Source: Methanosarcina sp. DH2
Lineage (GTDB): Archaea > Halobacteriota > Methanosarcinia > Methanosarcinales > Methanosarcinaceae
Assembly (NCBI RefSeq): GCF_020804225.1
Contig: NZ_WJBI01000010.1
Coordinates: 1-46,633 of the forward strand
Reading direction: 5' to 3'
Length of the DNA: 46,633 nt
Shown: piece by piece, positions 19,104 to 27,972 of the stretch
How positions within the stretch are numbered: position 1 is the stretch's first letter
Layout: the number at the start of each line of letters is the position of its first letter
Notes under the pieces: model-generated
What the model was told of the DNA's origin: nothing
The model's input: the letters and a program-made list of their open reading frames with translations, nothing else
Databases searched by the model: none
Position numbers and translations under genes: made by a program

Positions 19104-19188
19104 TTGTAATCCTCACATCTTGAATTCGGATTTAGCAAACAGGCTCAAAAAGGAAAGTGAAAAGATAGACTATTCAGAATCGTATTTT

Positions 19189-21471
19189 TTACCCCCTAAA
19201 GGAACTTATCCACTCCGGTCTTTCAGGAGGGTTATTATTCAGCATTATTCTCCATTCTTCATCAGTCAACCTTTCTCCTGAAGGCTGCCAGAACTCATAG
19301 TAACTCATTACAGGGCCTGCTCCAAGCACGATCCTGCCGTCAGGCTGTTTGTACGCTACTACCATCATGTCCAGTTTTCCGGTCCCTTCTTCCAGGATAC
19401 TTCCTCCCGGACCTGTATAAACATCCGCAACCAGAGTGGACATCTGGGACTTGATATCTACGTTCTCAAGCATTGGAGCTATATTCTGGTCGAAATTCCT
19501 GATGAACTCGTACTCTTCATCCGTCAGCTCTTTATTTTCAAGCTCTTTAATCGAGATTTCCAGCAGCCTTTCAAGGGTTTTTTCAAGAGTTGTAAAGTCT
19601 TTATCCGACTGCTCATCAAGTACTTCCATATCATTTAACCCCGTGTGTGCCATTTTTGTAAGAGCAAGCATCCTTGCATAGAATTCAGGGACTGGCTCCA
19701 CATATCCCTCTACAGGTTTTTCTTCCTGAATTTGGGGAGCACCCATGAAGTAGGTCTGCTTTCCATAGAGGATAGTATCATGCCTGAGCTCGGTCCAGGA
19801 AGCAAGGGCGGTGTTAAGCTGCTTATCCTCCCAGGCTTCGGTCTGCATGAAAGTGGGATACCCCTCAGGATAGCTTACAAGGAGGGGCTTTAAGGCGTAT
19901 AGCTGTGCCCAGTAGAGGTTTTTATTCCAGTCTTCTTCATCAAAAGCTTCAAATTCGTTTTCCAGAGATTGATGGCTGATTTCATATTCTGCGTTTTCGG
20001 AAACATCCATATTTTTAAGGTGTTTCGCGGCTCTTTCAGAGCCGAGAAGATCCATGATATTCAGGGCAGGGAAACCGAGCTTCTGGAAGATATAGGAATC
20101 CGGGGTATAGCGCTGCCCCATGAACCTGAAACCTTTTGTGGCATCAAGGGTTTTGCTTTCAGTTTCAGAGCCTGCAGGAATTATTTCCCCTGTTCCGCCA
20201 TAGATTTTCGGGCTTTCGTATCTTTCCAGTTCGGTTTTCAGTGCTGTAAGGCTTTCGTTGTCGAAACTCACTCCGGATCTATCATTTCCAAAGACGGTAT
20301 CCAGAGCTTTTGCATATTCATAGGGGCCAAGGTCATCGGAAAAACCGACATAGAAAGCCGTTACCTCGTAGATTCTGTCCCAGCTGGCCCGGAGGTTTTT
20401 GTCCCTGTCAAAATGGTCAGAAATTAAAAGGGCCTGCATAGTCTGAATTCTCGCTTCCTTTTCCGGGGTTTCTGCAGTAATCATATCCGACTGAAGGAGC
20501 ATGCTCATTCTGCCGTGCCACATCATGGCCTTAAAATAGTTCTTCAGTTTCTCGGAGCGAGTGTAATGTCCCCTTGGGGTGTACTGAGAGTAATCTTCCC
20601 TATACTTGAAAATCGGAGATATTCCATCCTCACGTGCCCCTATCAGGCGCAATTCAGTATCTACATCGGTCTTTACAAAAGAGGGGACTTCGACACTGTA
20701 TTGTTTTGCTTCCTCAGAATCAAAGAGTATGATTTTCCCCGAATCTTCCCGTGATTGCCCTATCTGATCAGGTTCCGGTTCAAGAAGTCGCAAAGCCACT
20801 GCAAAGTATGCAACATTTCTTCTTGCGGCTTCCTTTTCTCGCCCTGAGGCGCTGTCATAATCTTCTATGGAGGCTTCAAGGAGAGCTTTGTCAAGTTTCC
20901 AGAGTTCGTCGTAAAATTCATCAGATTCTGCCCTTTTTAGCGTCTCATCAAACTGGATATGATAAAGGTGAAGAAGAGAATCCGAAGTGATGAAAATAGG
21001 AACGTCAGCAACTTTCAGGTCTTTATAAGTAGAATTTACCAGTGTATGCCCTGCTCCAGGCAGATTTTCGATAGCCGGATTTTCAATCACAACAAACCCA
21101 TTTATGTACAGCAAATCCCTGCTTTCGTTCTTCAGGGGAATTTTTTGGACGAAATCGTCATAATTTGCAATTTCGGAGGCCTGTAGATGTAAAGAATAAG
21201 GGGAAACATTTGCTTCAAACCGTAGATTTTCTTTACTATAATATTTGGAAAAAGAGCTTTGCCTTTCAGGTTCGAGGGTATCTTTGCTCTTTTCGGAGTA
21301 ATTCTCTACAGGAGCGATTTCTACTGTAGCATTGAGTGAACTGTCCTGATTGTCTGTTACTTCATCAAGTTTAGCTTCTTTTACTGGTTCGCTGCTGCTA
21401 TCAATACAGCCTGATCCAGGTATCAGTGATACTGCCAGCAAGCAGATTACTATCAATGCCTTTATTTTCAA
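19189..21471 (-). CDS. DUF3160 family lipoprotein
   Basis: A large exported protein with a lipobox (LAVSLIPGSGCIDSS), so probably lipid-anchored outside the membrane, followed by a ~650-residue DUF3160 region: ADVPIFITSDSLLHLYHIQFDETL, KNYFKAMMWHGRMSMLLQSD, FRFMGQRYTPDSYIFQKL, SWTELRHDTILYGKQTY. The function of DUF3160 proteins is unknown. An in-frame ATG exists at 21513, but the TATA box overlaps it, so the likely start is the TTG at 21471 (760 aa), with GAGGG 7 nt upstream and a normal signal peptide directly after it. Several HxxxD and E-rich helices are present, but no catalytic motif I can name. Confidence 0.85.
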   Translation of the reverse strand: MKIKALIVICLLAVSLIPGSGCIDSSSEPVKEAKLDEVTDNQDSSLNATVEIAPVENYSEKSKDTLEPERQSSFSKYYSKENLRFEANVSPYSLHLQASEIANYDDFVQKIPLKNESRDLLYINGFVVIENPAIENLPGAGHTLVNSTYKDLKVADVPIFITSDSLLHLYHIQFDETLKRAESDEFYDELWKLDKALLEASIEDYDSASGREKEAARRNVAYFAVALRLLEPEPDQIGQSREDSGKIILFDSEEAKQYSVEVPSFVKTDVDTELRLIGAREDGISPIFKYREDYSQYTPRGHYTRSEKLKNYFKAMMWHGRMSMLLQSDMITAETPEKEARIQTMQALLISDHFDRDKNLRASWDRIYEVTAFYVGFSDDLGPYEYAKALDTVFGNDRSGVSFDNESLTALKTELERYESPKIYGGTGEIIPAGSETESKTLDATKGFRFMGQRYTPDSYIFQKLGFPALNIMDLLGSERAAKHLKNMDVSENAEYEISHQSLENEFEAFDEEDWNKNLYWAQLYALKPLLVSYPEGYPTFMQTEAWEDKQLNTALASWTELRHDTILYGKQTYFMGAPQIQEEKPVEGYVEPVPEFYARMLALTKMAHTGLNDMEVLDEQSDKDFTTLEKTLERLLEISIKELENKELTDEEYEFIRNFDQNIAPMLENVDIKSQMSTLVADVYTGPGGSILEEGTGKLDMMVVAYKQPDGRIVLGAGPVMSYYEFWQPSGERLTDEEWRIMLNNNPPERPEWISSFRG

Positions 21472-21512
21472 GTCAAATCCCTCACATTTTGATTTTGGTT
21501 TTAGCAGGCACA

Positions 21513-21523
21513 TTTATAAAAAA
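21513..21523 (-). promoter_or_regulatory. TATA box of the DUF3160 gene
   Basis: TTTTTTATAAA on the minus strand, about 45 bp before the TTG at 21471. The expected start of transcription, near 21490, lies after the ATG at 21513, which argues against that ATG as the translation start. Confidence 0.55.
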
Positions 21524-21580
21524 TGAGAAAATTTAAGAATTGGAAAATTTAAGGTATACGGCAACCTGAGAATGTAAAGT

Positions 21581-22750
21581 TTAATTTTTTACTATTATAA
21601 TTCCAAAAATTACCAATAACGTTGCGCATAACCCAATCGCTGCGACATGATGAATATCATCTATTGGAAAGATAGTGCCTTCTATTGGAAAGGTAATATT
21701 TTCTGTGTCGTCTAATTCAGCAGAGTTGTTTAATGTAGAATTCTCTATTCCGCCATTACTCCCTGATGCCGGACCGCTGGGCAGTAAATATGATTCATTA
21801 TAGTAATTATCAAAACGTACTGTACCTTCCTGGTTGTAAAACATAACCGAAACGCCACTGAGACCGGCTTTATCCGCATATTCTTTCACGATATTGCAGA
21901 TTTCGTCAAGTTCGCTCTGAGGATAAACTGTTTCGTTTTCTTGATAGTAAAGTGATATCAGGAAAACGTCGTCCATCGTGTCTGAACCATATGCAACTAT
22001 CGGCCCTTCTGGATAGAGGTACGGTTGTATTTCATTGAGAGAACCATCTTTTATAATTTGTAAGGATGACGAATTGGACATATAATAAAAAAGCTTCGGA
22101 AGTGTAATATCTGTTAGCTGAACAACGTCCCTGCCAAATGTAGCTTTATTTTCAGAAAAATAAAATATTGCTGTTTTATCCCAGAGACAAAATATGACCG
22201 GTACTTCATCAAGCCCGGCTTTAATGGCATTCTTTTCCACAATGTTGTAGATTTCTTTTAACTCGGCTTCGGAATAGACAGTTTTGTTACCTTTATAGTC
22301 ATAGAGTTTAATCAAAAAATACCCGGGCATAGGACCGGCACCATAGTTAACTATCGGGCCATCAGGATAAAGATACGGCTTTACCTCACGGATAGAACTG
22401 TCTCTTACAGTCTGCAGGGTTGAACTGAATTCAGCTAGCTGGGAAGCGTTTTTAACTGCCGGAACACTTCCATACGCTTTTAGAACATTGGGGTCGTATA
22501 TAGGACTTTCAGGATTTGTACAATTTTTAAAGGACTCTTCATTTAATTTTGAGAGCAGGGAGATTGTTTCTTCCGGATTATCCTGCCAGGCATAGTATGG
22601 TACATCATATACGGGTATCTCTGACCAGCCAGTTGTTTCCTCTATAATTTCATTCTGGTCAGGCAAATGGAGACTATCTGCAAGTGCATATCCTGAAAGC
22701 AGGACTAGAATCAAAAAAACGATAAGTAGTTTTACTGGCTTTCTACTCAT
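21581..22750 (-). CDS. Exported membrane-anchored protein with internal duplication
   Basis: From the ATG at 22750 (GGTGAG 3 nt upstream, 389 aa) it has a signal peptide (LLIVFLILVLLSGYALA), an exported region and a C-terminal membrane anchor (VAAIGLCATLLVIFGIIIV). The exported part contains two related modules of about 70 residues: PYLYPDGPIVNYGAGPMPGY...YKGNKTVYSEAELKEIYNIV, and PYLYPEGPIVAYGSDTMDDV...YQENETVYPQSELDEICNIV, separated by roughly 75 residues. Each module ends in AGL-x-x-V/x-V-x-F. The family is unknown to me. The architecture suggests a surface binding protein. Seventeen extra in-frame codons upstream, to 22801, lack a ribosome binding site. Confidence 0.72.
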   Translation of the reverse strand: MSRKPVKLLIVFLILVLLSGYALADSLHLPDQNEIIEETTGWSEIPVYDVPYYAWQDNPEETISLLSKLNEESFKNCTNPESPIYDPNVLKAYGSVPAVKNASQLAEFSSTLQTVRDSSIREVKPYLYPDGPIVNYGAGPMPGYFLIKLYDYKGNKTVYSEAELKEIYNIVEKNAIKAGLDEVPVIFCLWDKTAIFYFSENKATFGRDVVQLTDITLPKLFYYMSNSSSLQIIKDGSLNEIQPYLYPEGPIVAYGSDTMDDVFLISLYYQENETVYPQSELDEICNIVKEYADKAGLSGVSVMFYNQEGTVRFDNYYNESYLLPSGPASGSNGGIENSTLNNSAELDDTENITFPIEGTIFPIDDIHHVAAIGLCATLLVIFGIIIVKN

Positions 22751-22910
22751 ATTCTCACCAAAATTCCCAAAAATTAGAATGTCAGAAAGTAAAAAAGGCA
22801 CGACTAGTAACTATTCGAATAGTGACCACTCAAATTTACAAAATTTCCTCCACCGGTAATCCCTCTGCTTCAGTAATCATCCATGGCTCCGCAACTACTA
22901 TAGCGGTTGA

Positions 22911-23007
22911 TTATTCAGTTAGTGTTTCAGCACCTGAAAACGGCACAGATATATTTTATCAACATTGCCGAAATTAGCGTTCCGATTCTAGGTTATTCTT
23001 TGTTCAT
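22911..23007 (-). pseudogene. Decayed start of a secreted protein
   Basis: Behind leader copy 2, an ATG at 23007 opens a stretch that reads MNKE, stop, PRIGTLISAML. After one frameshift it continues VPFSGAETLTE before a stop at 22911. Compared with the C39 peptidase start (RKFEIAALLAAMM...VPMVSAQAETLSD), this looks like the remains of a signal peptide and mature N-terminus of a paralog. The rest of the gene is not recognisable before the neighbouring gene at 22750. Confidence 0.45.
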
Positions 23008-23129
23008 GCTTTGCTCTTTTCTTACTCAAGAGGCAGGATCATGCAAGCCTAAGGACCCTCAAAGCTGGCATATCATGCCTCGGAAGCATGGAGTTCAGGC
23101 GAGTCTGGAAAGTATATTTGAACTCCATA
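23008..23129 (-). promoter_or_regulatory. Structured leader, copy 2
   Basis: Minus-strand homolog of the segment before the C39 peptidase. A 10-bp hairpin with arms at 23119-23128 and 23088-23097 has a loop again containing ACTTTCCAGA. A second stem has GAGGCA (23076-23081) pairing with TGCCTC (23030-23035). Between the stem arms, blocks CTTTG and GCTTGC-TGATC are also shared. A TATA-like CTTATATAG (about 23146-23156) lies some 25 bp before the first arm. No intact gene follows. Confidence 0.6.
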
Positions 23130-23364
23130 ATTGACTTTGAATAGACTCTATATAAGTTTTCTAGCCAGATCATCAAACTGACATTCTTTCATACTCTTTT
23201 GGAGTATACAATTATTCTCTGACCTCTGATTGTTTGATACCTTGGACAGAAAACTTATAAGGCTACAGTTGCCACAGTTGTTTTCCACAATATAAAAAAA
23301 CGAACCTCATCACTCTACAGGTATCTACATCGAAATTCAAGCCAGTTCATCTAGATTCGGATGA

Positions 23365-23694
23365 TTACATACCTGATCGCTCTTTAATAGAATTAAAAAA
23401 GAGGTGATTTGCGGCGGAAGGTGTTTTATGATCGGAGTAAATTTTGGGGGATCGAAGCCCGGCATCAGTCCCATACCTTGCAATCTCGAAAACATCCGGT
23501 CTGGTAAGAGGTTCGCCTCCGCTCAGGATGAGGATAGCTTTTCCAAGCTCTACCTCATCAATGAAATGCTTAGCCTCTTCGGTTGTAAGCTCACCTTCAG
23601 GAACCGAGGAGGTGGAAGCTCCCCTGCAGTGCACGCAGTTCAGGTTGCAACCTGCAGTAAGTTCCCATGCAATAAGCCTTGGTGCATTTGTCAT
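23365..23694 (-). pseudogene. Truncated duplicate of ahbD
   Basis: The first ~81 codons are nearly identical to ahbD at 12959-13999, including the radical SAM cysteines and ILSGGEPLTRPD, with one codon deleted (VELGK instead of VVELGK). Homology ends near 23455-23462, after TDAGLR. The frame then continues for about 28 unrelated residues to a stop at 23365. By eye the nucleotide identity is about 90 percent, and it continues upstream of the start through the TATA box to about 23719. The product would lack the rest of the barrel and the second cluster domain, so it cannot be a working heme synthase. Confidence 0.88.
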
Positions 23695-23730
23695 AGCAAT
23701 CATAAATTAAGGGTTTATAGGAAGAAGCGT

Positions 23731-24060
23731 AAAACCCATGAAATCTTAATTTCATGGGATATAAGCGTCAACTTCCTCAACATTATTTTCGATACGTGTT
23801 GCCTCCATATATACCATCGTCTAATATAATCTTAGATTAAGGTATGCGAAAACCAAGCAACCTTTTTCCAAGAGTTTACCATCAGGCTCAATATGTCTTG
23901 AATAAATCCACTGTACCAAGTTCGTTTTCATGTAAAGCCGAAACGGACGAATGGACAGAACTCAGTAGGGCTGGTATAGCCCGAATTAACGCTCATGGAG
24001 ATGCCGATGGTCTTCTATGAAGTGAGAAGCCGCTAAGTCTTTAGCTTAGTGGTAGTTCAC
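23731..24060 (+). mobile_element. Relic of an IS200/IS605-type (TnpB) element
   Basis: A perfect 10-bp hairpin CCCATGAAAT / ATTTCATGGG (23735-23744, 23749-23758) stands at the left. A short reading frame resembling the C-terminus of TnpB lies at 23844-24020. At the right a hairpin CCGCTAAG / CTTAGTGG (24030-24037, 24045-24052, one G-U pair) is followed by GTAGTTCAC. This order (left subterminal hairpin, tnpB end, right hairpin that overlaps the gene end) is that of IS200/IS605 elements, whose right end also encodes the guide-RNA scaffold for TnpB. Nearly all of tnpB, including its nuclease residues, is missing. Confidence 0.5.
23844..24020 (+). pseudogene. TnpB C-terminal remnant
   Basis: A 58-codon frame containing QYVLNKSTV (compare the NILNRAT stretch after the last catalytic Asp in IS1341-type TnpB) and DEWTELSRAGIARINAHGD. 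After a one-base shift it continues MPMVFYEVRSR before the right-end hairpin, as TnpB C-termini often do. No RuvC catalytic residues or zinc ribbon remain. The family assignment rests on recall of typical C-terminal motifs and on the flanking hairpins. Confidence 0.45.
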
Positions 24061-24335
24061 GTCAATGCAATCTTTCTAAACTGATAACAGCGAAAAGATT
24101 TAAGAAAGAATTGGAGATACCCACGCAGCAGGTGACGGGAGTAGTTACGTTCTGTCTTCCTCATAGATACCAATAATTTGTATTAGGTTGGATGCGATCA
24201 ATAAGGAATGGGTTTCTTTCGTTGCAGCTTATGTAAACCCATAAGTCTAAATCGAAACAAATAGGTTAACCGAACAGCAAGAAAGGTCTTTTGAATATGA
24301 GTGTCTTGAAGATTATGTACTTTTTTTATCCGGGC
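24061..24335. other. Spacer right of the TnpB relic
   Basis: No gene seen. An imperfect inverted repeat TCTTTCTAAA / TTTAAGAAAGA lies at about 24070-24112. The bases directly after 24060 would be the guide-equivalent position if the right end were still transcribed as a TnpB guide RNA. Confidence 0.3.
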
Positions 24336-27300
24336 TTATGATCTTTCCGCTACCCTGAATGTAATTCTGAATTTTGTTCCCTGGTCTCGTTTAAGCTCAA
24401 TTTTTCCATCCAGCTGGTCAACCAGGATGCTTACTAACTGCAGTCCGAGTGATTCAAAACTTTCTAATTCTACGTTTTCAGGAATTCCTTTTCCGTTATC
24501 TGAAATTGTCAGGCTGAAAAGAGATTTATCTATTTCGTTATTCTTTTCTTTCCGGCAAAGCTTGATTCGTATTTCCCCTTCTTCTTTCTCAGTAAATGCA
24601 TGTTTGAGAGAGTTGGAAACGAGTTCATTAACAATTATTCCTAACGGGACAGCAACATCCATATTAAAGAGTGTATTTTCTTCCAGATCCATGCAGAGGC
24701 GGACATTTTTACTACTAAGTCTATAAGTTTGGAAAAGGCTTTCAGCTAATTTTTGAAGGTAAGCAGAAAAGTTCAGTGTGTCGTTTCCTTCCCCTTTATA
24801 GAGTTCTTCATGGATAAGAGACATTGAGGTTACCCGGTTCTGACTTTCCCTGAAAGCTTCGAGTACCTCTTTATCCCGGAACTTTTCAGCCTGGAGATCT
24901 AGCAGGGAAGAGATTACCTGCAAATTGTTTTTGATTCTGTGGTGAATTTCTTTCATTCTCGCCTCTTCAGCTTTTGCCAGTAATTTTTCTGCCTTAATAC
25001 GTTCAGTAATATCTCTGGCAATACCTGAGATAGCTACAAGCTTTCCATGTGAATCAAAAATCGGAGAAAGAGTTATCGAACCATTTATTATTGTACCGTC
25101 CTTTTTTACCCGTAAAGTTTCGTAGTGCTGGACCTTTTCTCCCTGTTTAATCTTTTCAATTAACTGTTTTACTTCCCCTTTAATAGTATCTGGTTCAAGT
25201 ATTGATACGTTTTTTCCCAGAATTTCTTCAGCTGAATAACCATAAATCTGCTCTGCACTCTTATTCCAGCTGGTAATAATACCATCAAGAGACTCAGTTG
25301 CAATAGCATCGTTCGATGATTCCACAACATTTGCGAGTATCTTAATTTTCTCTTCTGATTTTTTACGTTCAGTAATATCCTGAACTATTCCCTTCACTCG
25401 AACAGGAATTTTCTGCTCGTCAAAGATAACTTCAGCTTGTGAATGGACTGTACGTTCTTCCCCATTAGCTAAAACAATACGATAGTCAATGCCACTTTTG
25501 GGTTCTTCATTTAGCCCTTTCTGAATATTTTGTTCTACATAGTCTCTATCGTCAGGGTGGACATAATTAAAAAGCTCATAGTAAGTTGCACCTGGCTCTT
25601 GAGGATTACGTCCATAAATACGATACAGTTCATCAGACCAGTATACTTCACCAGTTACAAGGTCCCAGTCCCAGTTTCCAATATGGGCCATCTTTTGAGC
25701 TTCAGCGAAGCCTTTTTCACTTTCTTTCAATGAGATGTAAGCCTTTTCAAGCTCTTCTGTTCGTTTTTTAACTAATTGTTCTAAATTATCATGTGCTTTT
25801 TTTAGATTTTCTTCTGCTTTTTTGCGCTCAGTAATATCGTGTGCCGCAGCAAAAACCCCAATAATTTTGCCAGCTTCGTCTTTATAAACTGAGGCATTAT
25901 ACAAAACAGGAGTTATACGCCCATCCTTATGCTGTAGCTCTAGAGGATAATCCCAAACTTTGCCATATGTGAATACCTGTTGATAGCCTTTATGGGCTTT
26001 CTCAGGCTCAGTAAAGTAATCTGAGAAATCGGTACCTATGAGTTCATCTCGAGAATAACCGGTAACTGTTTCAGTGGAATTATTGACATCCGTAATCTTA
26101 CCATCATGCCCAATGGTTACTAAAGGGTCCAGGCTGGCTTCAATAAGGCTACGATTATAAATATTAGATAATCTGAGAGATTCTTCCGACCTTTTCCTCT
26201 GTAGAGCCTGCACCACTGCTGGCGCGATAGCTTCGAGATCCTTCTGGTGCTCGCAGCTATAGCCTCCTTCACTGTTTGCGACCGCAATCAAGCCCATCGT
26301 TTTCCCGTCCCGGACAAGGGGCACGCCAAGAAACGACGTGAGTGAAGGATGGCCTTGAGGCAAGCCAATGCTGTCGGGATGTGACAGTGGATTATTGGTA
26401 AAGAAGCTTTTCTCGTTGATGACGACACTGCCGTACAGGCCATGGACAACAAAGTCACTCGGGGGACGCGATGCCCTGTCTTGTCGTACATAAGGCACTG
26501 TTCCCATGCCAGCTCGCTTTTTGCAACATCATGCAGCATTCCGTCAGAGCCCATTTCATTAATGAAACCAAACTTACTGCCTGTAATTTCCAGGGCCACA
26601 GAGAGACATGCATTTCCCAGTTCTTCTTCTGTTTTTGCCTGCACCACATTGCTGAAGATCCGGTTGATTCCCTCAAGAATAAGGTTGTATCTGCTTATTC
26701 TGTGCTCTTCTTGTTTGCGTTCGTTGATATCATGGGCGACATAAACACTCCCAATGAGTTTTCCTTCCGAATCATATAGTGGCGAGGCGCTCACTAAGAA
26801 ATAACCACCAAGATAATCCTCGAAAACCTCTACAGTGTGCTCAGCCCCATCCTTAAGCAACTGCCGGTGCGGGCAAAAAGAGGGGGGCCTGTCTGTCCCA
26901 TGGATAACACGATCGCAGGTTAACCCTACGCACTCTTCTGGTGTCACCCCCAATCTTGCCGCCATGGCTCTGTTTGCACGAACAACTCTATATTTATCAT
27001 CAATTATGGCTATCAGGTCTGGCACGGTATCGAAGGTGTATTTCCAATTTTGTGCAGCCTGAATAGCTTCTTTTTCCGCCCTCTTCCTTCCGGAATTTTC
27101 TATCCGTCCCCATTTACCGTCCCTTTTGACCAAAGCAAATTGATGGTTGGAGACTACATCGATAATCTCGGCTGTGCTGCACATATCGAGATAATATGGG
27201 CATAGAGCTATTACGTGGTGTTTGTCGATAATAGCATCCACTTTATTCTCATAATCAACAAAATCATCCCAGCCTTCTTTTTCCAGCCAGCGATTGTCCC

Positions 27301-27676
27301 CTGTAGCTCTCAGTCCATCATAGCCCCTTGCCAGAACCTGATCGATTTTTTCAACCCATCTATTTACGGCTCTCTCCGGATCGAAAACACCCTCCTTCAT
27401 ATACCCGTGAGTATAGGGGATAATTTCCATTTGCCCTCTCTCCAGATAAACATCAAAATCAGGAACAGCCCTTCTAAGAGCTTCTTTTGCCTCTTCTACT
27501 TCCAGAGGTTGTAATGTGATCCACACACAAAGCTCGTTATTTTCCAGCCCTGCTTTGAAATAAGGGACCAGTATATCCATCAAATCTTCTTTTGTCTGAT
27601 AGAATTGACAGAGGTGAGTTCCCCAGGGCACATCTCCAATTATATCAATGCCAGATTTTCTCAGGATTTCCCTCAT
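24336..27676 (-). pseudogene. MEDS-PAS-GAF-PAS sensor histidine kinase, frameshifted
   Basis: Two overlapping frames (27676-26288 and 26507-24336) together encode one ~1113-aa kinase. The order is: MEDS sensory domain (~10-180, GDVPWGTHLCQFYQTKEDL), PAS (~215-330), GAF (~350-500), three PAS domains (~505-900), a HisKA_2-type dimerisation domain with the phospho-acceptor in EIHHRIKNNLQVISSLLDLQ, and an HATPase_c domain with NELVSNSLKHAF and DNGKGIPE. The frame is lost inside the GAF domain at 26461-26465, a run of five G (five C on the coding strand). A sixth C would restore KTGHRVPPSDFVVHGLYG. The lesion may be real, phase-variable or an assembly error. MEDS domains occur in methanogen and methylotroph sensors. 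No response regulator is adjacent. Confidence 0.85.
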
Positions 27677-27972
27677 TCCAAAATTTTCTCCTGCTTGGCT
27701 ATGTATAAAGCAAAAATTCAGTTGTCTTTTTAGTGGGCGGTCTTGCCTTCCCGTACTTCATAATTAGACTTTCACTTAAAAATCCTGTGCAGAGCGATAT
27801 TTGGAAGAGTCAAAAACCTTATTTGGTGGGAGAGGTGACAGCTCTCACAGTGCTATATAGCCATATGACAAATCAATATTAATTTTCTTCTATTTATTTT
27901 GTCATCTACATATGTTTTATTGAGCCTACAACGGTTATCAGATTTGCGTTATAGTAATTGAATCGCATATCT
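27677..27972. other. Spacer between the kinase gene and aroC
   Basis: AT-rich, no gene seen. The kinase ATG is preceded by AGGAG, about 11 nt upstream. The region beyond should contain its promoter. The half next to aroC lies downstream of the aroC stop, and I see no strong terminator hairpin in it. Confidence 0.3.

Noticed and set aside
22907-23134. Plus-strand 75-codon frame across the second leader copy
   Set aside because: It spans the inverted-repeat leader and the decayed signal peptide on the other strand and has no recognisable protein features.
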